Source of the DNA: Flavobacteriales bacterium
Lineage (GTDB): Bacteria > Bacteroidota > Bacteroidia > Flavobacteriales_F > PHOS-HE28
DNA length: 64,000 bases
NCBI GenBank assembly: GCA_030584065.1
Contig: CP129489.1
Coordinates: 3,636,235 to 3,700,234 of the forward strand
Direction: 5' to 3'
The notes beneath the pieces are model-generated. The model worked only from the letters and a program-made list of their open reading frames with translations. It did not search any database and was not told the origin of the DNA. The translations under genes were made by a program, and so were the position numbers. This document shows, piece by piece, positions 18,568 through 25,601 of this stretch (within the stretch, counting starts at the first letter, position 1; each line of letters starts with the position of its first letter).

Positions 18568-19920
18568 ATGGATATCCTCAAGGAAGACACTGGAGCGCTC
18601 ACCGCCACCTTGAAGGTGAAGCTCACCCCCGACGATTACACCCCGGGCCTGGAGAAGGCCCTCAAGGAGCAGCGCAAGCAGGCCGTGCTACCCGGCTTCC
18701 GGCCGGGCCAGGTCCCGATGAGCCTGATCCGCAAGCGGGTGGGCAAGGCACTCCTGGTGAACGAGGTGGAGCGCCTCATCGACGAGAGCCTGCGGGGCTA
18801 CCTCCAGCAGCACGCCATCCGCGTGCTGGGCCAGCCGTTGCCCAAGAACGAGAGCGTTGAGGGCAACGACTGGGACAACCCGGGCACCTTCGAGTTCGCC
18901 TACGAGATGGGCCTGGCGCCCTCCTTCGAGGTGGAGCTCGACCGGGTGAAGGTGGAGTTCCCCGTGGTGGACGTGACCGACGAGCTCGTGCAGCGCGAGA
19001 TCGACGACATGAAGCGCCGGTTCGGGAGGCTGGAGGACGCCCCGGCGAGCGGCGAGGCCGACATGCTCCTGGGCGACATGATCGAGCTGAAGCCCGATGG
19101 CACCATCCAGGAGGGCGGCATCATGCATCGCGCCACCATCAGCCTCGAGTTCCTGGAGGACGCCACGGCCAAGGCAGCCCTCACGGGCAGGGCGGTGGGC
19201 GATGAGGTGGTGGTGGACCCCCACAAGGTGAGCCGTGATCACGAGGACCTTGCCCGCATGCTGGGGGTCGACCACGAGCGCGTCCACCAGTTGAATGGCA
19301 ACTTCCTGTTCCGCATCGTGGAGATCAAGCGGATGGTGCCCGCCGAGGTCAACCAGGAGCTCTTCGACCGCGTGTACGGCAAGGATGCGTTGAGCGATGA
19401 GGCCGGGTTCCGCGCGCGGGTGAAGGAGGGGCTGGAGGGCATGTTCCGCCGCGACAGCGACCGCATCTACAAGCGCTTGGTGATGAAGGCGCTGCACGAG
19501 CAGGCACGCATCGACCTGCCCGATGCCTTCCTCAAGCGCTGGATCAAGGAGACCAGCGAGCAGCCGATGACCCCCGAGCAGGTGGAGGAGGGCTACGCGG
19601 GCTATGCCGAAGGCCTGAGGCGCAAGCTCGTGGAGGACCGCGTGATCGAGAAGTACGGCCTGGAGGCGAAGGGCGAGGAGATGGACGCCTTCGCCAAGCG
19701 CTACATCGCCGACCAGTTCATGCAGTACGGCATGCCCGCACCCGAGGACGAGCGGCTGCAGCAGATGGCGGCCCGCATGCTCGGCGACCGCGAGCAGCTC
19801 CAGCGCATGCGCGATGCCATCGTGCAGCAGAAGCTCACAATCCACTTCAGCACCCTGCTGGAGCCCAAGGAGCATCGGGTGAGCTACGATGAGTTCATAA
19901 ACTTGGCCCGGACCGCATAA
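18568..19920 (+). CDS. tig: trigger factor (ribosome-associated chaperone)
   Basis: A 450-residue peptidyl-prolyl isomerase/chaperone that binds nascent chains at the ribosome exit. Residues 1-120 form the ribosome-binding domain with the signature PGFRPGQVPMSLIRKRVGK; a PPIase-like middle domain and a helical C-terminal chaperone domain rich in Lys/Glu follow. The start ATG 18568 (MDILKEDTGALTATLKV) begins 34 bases after tRNA-Leu, so the two may share a transcript. The order tig-clpP-clpX is the classic proteostasis cluster. Confidence 0.95.
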   Translation: MDILKEDTGALTATLKVKLTPDDYTPGLEKALKEQRKQAVLPGFRPGQVPMSLIRKRVGKALLVNEVERLIDESLRGYLQQHAIRVLGQPLPKNESVEGNDWDNPGTFEFAYEMGLAPSFEVELDRVKVEFPVVDVTDELVQREIDDMKRRFGRLEDAPASGEADMLLGDMIELKPDGTIQEGGIMHRATISLEFLEDATAKAALTGRAVGDEVVVDPHKVSRDHEDLARMLGVDHERVHQLNGNFLFRIVEIKRMVPAEVNQELFDRVYGKDALSDEAGFRARVKEGLEGMFRRDSDRIYKRLVMKALHEQARIDLPDAFLKRWIKETSEQPMTPEQVEEGYAGYAEGLRRKLVEDRVIEKYGLEAKGEEMDAFAKRYIADQFMQYGMPAPEDERLQQMAARMLGDREQLQRMRDAIVQQKLTIHFSTLLEPKEHRVSYDEFINLARTA

Positions 19921-19966
19921 GGCCGGCCCTGCCCCGGTCTTACTTCATCCCCCAAACTCCAAACGG

Positions 19967-20632
19967 ATGTTCCCCAAGGACGAATTCCTCAAGTACGCGG
20001 TGAAGCACCGCGGTATCAGCAGCACCGCGCTGGGCGGCTACATCACCAGCTCGATGACCCCTTACATCATCGAAGAGCGCCAGCTGAATGTGGCGCAGAT
20101 GGACGTCTTCAGCCGCCTGATGATGGACCGCATCATCTTCCTCGGCACCGCCATCAACGACCAGGTGGCCAACATCATCCAGGCGCAGCTGCTCTTCCTG
20201 GAGAGCGTGGATGCCAAGAAGGACATCCAGATTTACCTGAACAGCCCGGGCGGCGGGGTGTATGCCGGACTGGGCATCTACGACACCATGCAGTACATCA
20301 ACCCTGACGTGGCCACGATCTGCACCGGCATGGCCGCCAGCATGGGCGCCGTGCTGCTCTGCGCCGGGGCCAAGGGCAAGCGCAGCGCGTTGAAGCATGC
20401 GCGCGTGATGATCCACCAGCCCATGGGCGGCGCCGAGGGCCAGGCCAGCGACATGGAGATTACGGTGAACGAGATCAAGAAGCTGAAGAAGGAGCTGTAC
20501 GAGATCATCAGCAGCCACAGTGGGCAGCCCTTCGACCGGGTGGAGAAGGACGGCGATCGCGACTATTGGATGATCGCCGAGGAGGCCAAAGCCTACGGCA
20601 TGATCGATGAGCTCTTGGTCAAGCACAAGTAA
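19967..20632 (+). CDS. clpP: ATP-dependent Clp protease proteolytic subunit
   Basis: Serine peptidase forming the tetradecameric chamber that degrades substrates delivered by ClpX or ClpA-type ATPases. The 221-residue protein has Ser125 in GMAASMGA, His150 in MIHQP, and the catalytic Asp region in EKDGDRD. Typical flanks [20 protein letters not shown] and [10 protein letters not shown] are intact. It lies 46 bases after tig. Confidence 0.97.
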   Translation: MFPKDEFLKYAVKHRGISSTALGGYITSSMTPYIIEERQLNVAQMDVFSRLMMDRIIFLGTAINDQVANIIQAQLLFLESVDAKKDIQIYLNSPGGGVYAGLGIYDTMQYINPDVATICTGMAASMGAVLLCAGAKGKRSALKHARVMIHQPMGGAEGQASDMEITVNEIKKLKKELYEIISSHSGQPFDRVEKDGDRDYWMIAEEAKAYGMIDELLVKHK

Positions 20633-20683
20633 GGCCCCCGTGCAGCGCGCCGCCAAGGGCGGCGCTGCCTGCTGAACCTGGAC

Positions 20684-20708
20684 GGCCCCGGCGCAACCCG
20701 CCGGGGCC
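20684..20708 (+). terminator. hairpin between clpP and clpX
   Basis: A perfect 10-bp stem (arms 20684-20693 and 20699-20708, loop CAACC), 51 bases after the clpP stop and just before a promoter box. A second, bulged hairpin lies at 20642-20668. It probably ends most tig-clpP transcripts. Confidence 0.5.
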
Positions 20709-20714
20709 GCGCCG

Positions 20715-20722
20715 TATCTTGG
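20715..20722 (+). promoter_or_regulatory. candidate -7 promoter box of clpX
   Basis: TATCTTGG immediately after the clpP-clpX hairpin and 65 bases before ATG 20788, so clpX can be transcribed separately from clpP. Confidence 0.4.
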
Positions 20723-20787
20723 CGGGCCGTTCCCCCCGTATAAGGGCCTTCCAACCATTGCTCAACCCGGCCTTACGGCACCCATCC

Positions 20788-22026
20788 ATGGAGAAGAAAG
20801 AGATCAAGTGCTCGTTCTGCGGCCGCGACAAGCAGGACACCAACGTCCTCATCGCGGGCATCACCGGGCACATCTGCGACGGGTGCATCACCCAGGCGCA
20901 GAACATCATCAGCGAGGAGCTGAGCCAGCGGTCGCGCACCGAGATGGAGGGGAGCCTCATCCTGCAGCGGCCAGCGGACATCAAGCGGTTCCTCGATGAG
21001 TATGTGATCGGCCAGGACGATGCCAAGAAGGTGCTGAGCGTGGCGGTGTACAACCATTACAAGCGCCTCCTGCAGAAGCCCGCTGCAGGCACCGATGAGG
21101 TGGAGATCGAGAAGAGCAATATCATCCTGGTGGGCGAAACGGGCAGTGGCAAGACCCTGCTCGCCAAGACCATCGCCCGCATGCTCAACGTCCCGTTCGC
21201 CATCGCCGACGCCACGGTGCTCACCGAGGCCGGCTACGTGGGGGAGGATGTGGAGAGCATCCTCAGCCGGCTGCTCCAGGCCGCCGACTACGACGTGAGC
21301 AAGGCCGAGCGGGGCATCGTCTTCATCGACGAGATCGACAAGATCAGCCGAAAGAGCGACACCCCGAGCATCACGCGCGACGTGAGCGGCGAGGGCGTGC
21401 AGCAGGCGCTGCTGAAGCTGCTCGAGGGCAGCACCGTGAGCGTGCCCCCGCAGGGCGGCCGCAAGCACCCCGAGCAGAAGCTGATCCAGGTGGACACGCG
21501 CAACATCCTGTTCATCTGCGGCGGGGCCTTCGACGGCATCGCCAAGATCATTGCGCGCCGCGTGAAGAGCAGCGCTGTGGGCTACAGCGTGAGCAAGGAG
21601 GGCCGCATCAACGATGAGAACCTGCTGCAGTACGTGAGCCCCACCGACCTGCGGACCTACGGGCTCATCCCCGAGCTCATCGGGCGCTTCCCGGTGCTCA
21701 CCTACCTCGATCCGCTCGACCGGGAGAGCCTGCGCCGCATCCTCACCGAGCCGAAGAACGCGCTGATCAAGCAGTACGTGAAGCTCTTCGACATGGACAA
21801 GGTGAAGCTAACCTTCGACAAGAAGGTGCTCGATTTCATCGTGGACAAGGCATTCGAGTACAAGCTCGGCGCCCGGGGCCTGCGCTCCATCTGCGAGGCG
21901 ATCATGACCGATGCCATGTTCGAGATCCCCGGCGCCGCGGACCGGCCTTCGGAGCTGCGCGTCACCCTCAGCTACGCACGGGAGAAGTTCGAGCGTTCGC
22001 GACTGAGCAACCTCAAGGTGGCCTAG
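20788..22026 (+). CDS. clpX: ATP-dependent Clp protease ATP-binding subunit ClpX
   Basis: AAA+ unfoldase that feeds substrates into ClpP. The 412-residue protein starts with the zinc-binding domain (CSFCGRDKQ and HICDGCI), followed by Walker A GETGSGKT, Walker [11 protein letters not shown], the pore-loop region [12 protein letters not shown], and the ClpP-contacting LIGRFP loop. The start ATG 20788 ([12 protein letters not shown]) matches the family start. Confidence 0.97.
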   Translation: MEKKEIKCSFCGRDKQDTNVLIAGITGHICDGCITQAQNIISEELSQRSRTEMEGSLILQRPADIKRFLDEYVIGQDDAKKVLSVAVYNHYKRLLQKPAAGTDEVEIEKSNIILVGETGSGKTLLAKTIARMLNVPFAIADATVLTEAGYVGEDVESILSRLLQAADYDVSKAERGIVFIDEIDKISRKSDTPSITRDVSGEGVQQALLKLLEGSTVSVPPQGGRKHPEQKLIQVDTRNILFICGGAFDGIAKIIARRVKSSAVGYSVSKEGRINDENLLQYVSPTDLRTYGLIPELIGRFPVLTYLDPLDRESLRRILTEPKNALIKQYVKLFDMDKVKLTFDKKVLDFIVDKAFEYKLGARGLRSICEAIMTDAMFEIPGAADRPSELRVTLSYAREKFERSRLSNLKVA

Positions 22027-22042
22027 TCGCCCTCCGGTCCGC

Positions 22043-22050
22043 TAACTTCG
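22043..22050 (+). promoter_or_regulatory. candidate -7 promoter box of the DUF2911 gene
   Basis: TAACTTCG, 48 bases before ATG 22099 and 16 bases after the clpX stop. Confidence 0.45.
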
Positions 22051-22098
22051 GGGCCCCTCGCCCGGCACGTCGCCGGGGAGCTTAAACCTCCTGCCCTG

Positions 22099-22977
22099 AT
22101 GATGAAGCATGCCATCCTTGCGGCGCTCGTTGCAGCGCCTTTGCTCACCACCGCTCAGAAACTGCCTCAGCCCAGCCCCAAGGGATCCGTGGAGCAGGTC
22201 ATCGGCCTCACCACAGTCAAGGTCGAGTACAACCGGCCCAGCATGAAGGGCCGCGTCATCTTCGGCGATCTTGTCCCCTACGGAAAGGTGTGGCGGACCG
22301 GCGCCAACCTGTGCACCACCATCGAGTTCGATGGGCCGGTGACCCTGCAAGGTGAGCCGGTGAAACCCGGCAAGTATTCGCTCTTCACCATCCCCTCCGA
22401 GGACACTTGGGTGGTCATCCTCAACCGCAACACCGAGCTGTGGGGCGCGGAGGACCGCAAGGAGGAGGAGGACGTGCTCCGGGTGAAGGCGCAGCGCCGC
22501 AAGAACGGCACCCCCGTGGAGACGCTGACCTTCAGCTTCGATGCCATCGGTCAGGACAAGGCGGAGCTGGGGCTTCGCTGGGAGGCCATGCACATCCCCC
22601 TCCTCATCGAGGCCGATGCCACCGAACAGTCCCTGCAGAACATCAAGGAGGCGCTGAGCAAGCCGGATGCGGACTACCGTGCCTATCACGGGAGCGCCCG
22701 CTTCTGCCTGGATCGCGGCATCCGCCAGGAGGATGCGCTGGCCTGGGCGCAGCGCAGCGTGACCATGGAGCGGAAGTACTGGAACACCTACACCTTGGCG
22801 CTCGCCTATGCCTCCAACGGCAAGATGAAGGAGGCCGTGGAGTCGGCCAACGAGGGCATGAAGCTGGCACAGGAAGCGAAGGATGACACCTACGTGAAGA
22901 TGTGCAAGGCGCGCATCGACGAGTGGCGCCCGCGGGTGGGCACGGCAGCACCCGCCACCACCAAGCCGACGAAATAG
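22099..22977 (+). CDS. secreted DUF2911 protein with TPR-like C terminus
   Basis: A 292-residue exported protein (signal peptide ending LLTTAQ). The DUF2911 domain follows: LPQPSPKGSVEQVIGLTTV, VEYNRPSMKGRVIFGDLVPY, GKVWRTGANLCTTIEF and KPGKYSLFTIP. From about residue 200 helical repeats with TPR character appear (ALAYASNGKMKEAVESANEG). The family is common in Bacteroidota and its biochemical role is unknown. ATG 22099 and the next codon are both ATG. It ends before a bulged hairpin. Confidence 0.88.
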   Translation: MMKHAILAALVAAPLLTTAQKLPQPSPKGSVEQVIGLTTVKVEYNRPSMKGRVIFGDLVPYGKVWRTGANLCTTIEFDGPVTLQGEPVKPGKYSLFTIPSEDTWVVILNRNTELWGAEDRKEEEDVLRVKAQRRKNGTPVETLTFSFDAIGQDKAELGLRWEAMHIPLLIEADATEQSLQNIKEALSKPDADYRAYHGSARFCLDRGIRQEDALAWAQRSVTMERKYWNTYTLALAYASNGKMKEAVESANEGMKLAQEAKDDTYVKMCKARIDEWRPRVGTAAPATTKPTK

Positions 22978-22996
22978 ACCGGGTTGCGGATCCGAT

Positions 22997-23026
22997 GGAG
23001 CGGGCCCCCGAGCGGGGCCCGCTTCC
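22997..23026. terminator. hairpin terminator between DUF2911 and SDR genes
   Basis: The GCGGGCCCC/GGGGCCCGC core (23000-23008, 23014-23022) extends outward with one bulge to CTTCC, followed by GTTTC. It sits between convergent genes. Confidence 0.65.
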
Positions 23027-23029
23027 GTT

Positions 23030-23755
23030 TCACATCCCCAGGCTCAGCAAGCCGCCGTCCACCACCAGGCAGTGGCCCGTGACGAAGGAGGACTTGTCCA
23101 TGCAGAGGAAGGCGATGGCCGCCGCGACCTCACCGGGTTCGCCGACGCGCCGCATCGGGGTCCGGGCCAGGATCTTCGCCATGCGCTCGGGCTGCGAGAG
23201 CACCGGCTCCGTGAGCGGGGTGCGGATATACCACGGCGCCACAGCGTTGATCCGGATGCCATCTTCGGCCCATTCCACGGCGAGGCTGCGCGTGAGCTGC
23301 ACGAGCGCGGCTTTGCTAAGCGCATAAGCGGCCCCGCTGCCCACATCCACGTAGGCCGCCACGCTGGCAACATTCACCACCGCGGGCCGTTCGCCATGCT
23401 GGAGCAGCGGATGCAGGGTGCGCAAGAGCGCTGCGGGCCCCAACAGGTTGGTGCCGATCACCGCTGCCTGCTCCTCCGGGGCCAGCTGAACCCATGGCTT
23501 CCGGATGTTCATGCCGGCGTTGTTCACCAGGATATCCAAGGCGTCCCAGCGTTCGCGAACGGCATCGACGATTCGTGCCCGGCCTTGTGCGTCGGTCACG
23601 TCCGCTTCCACACAGTCCGCGTGCCCATCGCTCCTGCGGGCTGCATAAACCACCTCCGCTCCCAGGTCACGCAGTTCCTGCACGGTGGCCGCGCCGATGC
23701 CGCGCGTGCCGCCCGTGACCAGCGCGCGCTTGCCTTTCAGGTTCCAGTTTCTCAT
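23030..23755 (-). CDS. short-chain dehydrogenase/reductase (tropinone reductase-like)
   Basis: A 241-residue NAD(P)-dependent oxidoreductase of the classical SDR type: cofactor site [13 protein letters not shown] near the N terminus, NNAG, the catalytic Ser in [11 protein letters not shown], the Tyr-x-x-x-Lys pair in [10 protein letters not shown], and the C-terminal GHCLVVDGG. The closest recognisable pattern is the tropinone reductase-like SDR group, but the substrate is not deducible. ATG 23755 overlaps the symporter stop by 4 bases (ATGA), so it is translationally coupled to the transporter and may act on the imported compound. Confidence 0.93.
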   Translation of the reverse strand: MRNWNLKGKRALVTGGTRGIGAATVQELRDLGAEVVYAARRSDGHADCVEADVTDAQGRARIVDAVRERWDALDILVNNAGMNIRKPWVQLAPEEQAAVIGTNLLGPAALLRTLHPLLQHGERPAVVNVASVAAYVDVGSGAAYALSKAALVQLTRSLAVEWAEDGIRINAVAPWYIRTPLTEPVLSQPERMAKILARTPMRRVGEPGEVAAAIAFLCMDKSSFVTGHCLVVDGGLLSLGM

Positions 23756-25515
23756 GGTTGCGAAGATCGCCGACCGAGCAGCGCCTCCAGAACCACCGCC
23801 AGCACCACCACGATCGCCGGCGCGATCAGGTTGTACCACAGGAAGGCGATCTGGATCTCGGAGAAGTGGATGGTCAGGATCACCGCCTGCGCCACCAGCG
23901 CCGCGATGAACACCGCCGTACCGCCCACCCGCTTCAGGAAGAAGGCCACCAGGAAGATGCCCAGGATGGTGCCGTAGAACAGGGAACCGATGATGTTCAC
24001 CGCCTGGATGAGGTTCTCGAAGAGCGAGAACAGCGCCGCGAAGGCCAGCGCCAGCAAGCCGAATAGCACCGTGGCCCATTTGGTGGCGCGCACCTGCTCG
24101 CCATCCGTGCGTTCCTTCTTCACCACGTCCACCACGCTCGTCGTGGCCAGCGCGCTCAGCTCCGCGCTGGTGCTGCTCATGCCCGCACTGAAGATCATGG
24201 CCAGCAGCAGCCCGATGATCCCGATGGGCATGTGGTCCATGATGAAGGTGATGAAGATGTAGTCCTTGTCGTTGGCCTCGGCAGTGGGGAGCGTGGCCTT
24301 CACCTCGGCGCGGTAGGCTTCGCGCAGGCGCTTGTCCTCAGCCAGGGCGGTTGACAGTTGTTCGTTGTCCGTGGGCTCGCCGGCGCGGTGGGCGGTCACC
24401 CATTCATTGGCGGCAATGCTGATCTCGGCGGCATTGGTGGCATGTTGTGCTTGCACCTCGGTAGGTCGACCCATTGGGTCGACGCTACGGGTGTTTCGAT
24501 CGGGCGTCGCATTTCCATCATCTGATCGTCTGATCATCTGATCGCCCGCATTGAGCGAAGTCGAAATGTCTGATCGCATCGCCTCCACGTTCGCGCTGTT
24601 CCAATGCACGGGCGCCGCATTGAACAGGTAGAACACGAACACCAGCACGCCCGTGAGCAGGATGAAGAACTGCATGGGGACCTTCAGCAGCGCGTTCATC
24701 CACAACCCGCGTTGCGCTTGCTGCACGTTCTGTCCGCTGAGGTAGCGCTGCACCTGGCTCTGGTCGGTGCCGAAATAGGCCAGCTGCAGGAAGAAGCCGC
24801 CGATGAGGCCGCTCCACAGCGTGTACTTGTTGCTCGGGTCGAAGCTGGTGTCGATCACATCCGTCTTGCCGAGCGCGCTGGCCAGCTGCAGGCTCTCCAC
24901 GAAGCCGATGTGCTCGCGCAAGTACCACACCACCAGCCCGAAGGCCACGAAGAGCCCACCGAAGATCACGGCCATCTGCTGCTTGTGCGTCACGCCCACG
25001 GCCTTGGCGCCGCCGGTGGTGGTGTAGAGGATCACCAGCGTGCCGATGAAGACGCAGGTCCAGCTGAGCGGCCAGTGCAGCACCTTGCTGAGGATGATGC
25101 TGGGCGCGTAGATGGTGATGCCGGCCGCCAGTCCGCGCTGGATGAGGAAGAGCCCCGCCGTGAGCAGCCGCGTACGCGCATCGAAGCGCTTGCCGATGAA
25201 CTCGTAGGCGGTGTACACCTTCCACTTGTAATACAGCGGGATGAACACGCGGTTGATCACCAGCATGGCCAGCGGCAGCCCGAAGTAGAACTGCACGAAG
25301 CCGAGCCCGTCGAGGTAGCCCTGACCCGGTGTGCTCAGGAAGGTGATCGCGCTGGCTTGCGTGGCCATGACACTGAGCCCGACTGCCCACCAGCGCTCAT
25401 CGCCGCCGCCGCGCAGGTAGCTCTCGCTGCCGGTCTCCCGCCGCGTGCGCCACACGCCATAGCCCACGATGAAGCCGAGGGTGCCGAGGAGGATGGTCCA
25501 GTCGAGCCAGTGCAT
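23752..25515 (-). CDS. sodium:solute symporter (SSS family)
   Basis: A 587-residue inner-membrane transporter with about 13 helices. Family signatures are [20 protein letters not shown], the [16 protein letters not shown] loop, and [15 protein letters not shown]. Between a helix ending near residue 305 and the next helix ([20 protein letters not shown]) lies a long hydrophilic loop. Residues about 312-352 of that loop are encoded by short palindromic and tandem repeats (24461-24580) that read in frame without a stop, a clear oddity. Many SSS relatives in Bacteroidota sit next to sugar or amino-sugar genes; here the upstream gene is a PIG-L deacetylase. ATG 25515 follows a heptamer repeat array. 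Confidence 0.92.
   Translation of the reverse strand: MHWLDWTILLGTLGFIVGYGVWRTRRETGSESYLRGGGDERWWAVGLSVMATQASAITFLSTPGQGYLDGLGFVQFYFGLPLAMLVINRVFIPLYYKWKVYTAYEFIGKRFDARTRLLTAGLFLIQRGLAAGITIYAPSIILSKVLHWPLSWTCVFIGTLVILYTTTGGAKAVGVTHKQQMAVIFGGLFVAFGLVVWYLREHIGFVESLQLASALGKTDVIDTSFDPSNKYTLWSGLIGGFFLQLAYFGTDQSQVQRYLSGQNVQQAQRGLWMNALLKVPMQFFILLTGVLVFVFYLFNAAPVHWNSANVEAMRSDISTSLNAGDQMIRRSDDGNATPDRNTRSVDPMGRPTEVQAQHATNAAEISIAANEWVTAHRAGEPTDNEQLSTALAEDKRLREAYRAEVKATLPTAEANDKDYIFITFIMDHMPIGIIGLLLAMIFSAGMSSTSAELSALATTSVVDVVKKERTDGEQVRATKWATVLFGLLALAFAALFSLFENLIQAVNIIGSLFYGTILGIFLVAFFLKRVGGTAVFIAALVAQAVILTIHFSEIQIAFLWYNLIAPAIVVVLAVVLEALLGRRSSQP
24461..24488. repeat. palindromic element inside the symporter gene
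   Basis: GTCGACCC (24465-24472), ATT, GGGTCGAC (24476-24483) form an 8-bp stem, extended outward by GTAG/CTAC with one unpaired base. It reads in frame within the symporter loop. Confidence 0.7.
24520..24575. repeat. octamer tandem repeat plus REP-like word inside the symporter gene
   Basis: Three consecutive RTCTGATC units occupy 24520-24543 and a fourth lies at 24568-24575. Between them is CATTGAGCGAAGTCGAAATG (24549-24568), a word resembling short interspersed repeats of Bacteroidota spacers. The block encodes a run including [10 protein letters not shown] on the minus strand. Confidence 0.7.
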
Positions 25516-25524
25516 GGGTCACGA

Positions 25525-25601
25525 GGTGAATGGGAGTTGGTGAATGGCGAATGGTGAATGCCAGCTCTGCCGCCATTCACCATTGACCATTCGCCATTCA
25601 C
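25525..25601. repeat. inverted heptamer array between PIG-L and symporter genes
   Basis: Five consecutive heptamers (GGTGAAT, GGGAGTT, GGTGAAT, GGCGAAT, GGTGAAT; 25525-25559) face four reverse-complement-type heptamers (GCCATTC, ACCATTG, ACCATTC, GCCATTC; 25572-25599). Positions 25540-25554 and 25587-25601 are a perfect 15-bp inverted repeat. The PIG-L stop codon (25598-25600) lies inside the second arm. As RNA it would form a long hairpin that could end or stabilise the PIG-L message. Confidence 0.8.

Noticed and set aside
23753-23769. GATCTTCG before the SDR start considered as a promoter box
   Set aside because: It lacks the leading TA, lies within the symporter coding end, and the SDR start overlaps the symporter stop, so coupling explains its expression better.
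25525-25601. Heptamer array considered as a CRISPR array
   Set aside because: Units are 7 bases with no spacers and the arms are inverted; no cas genes are present.
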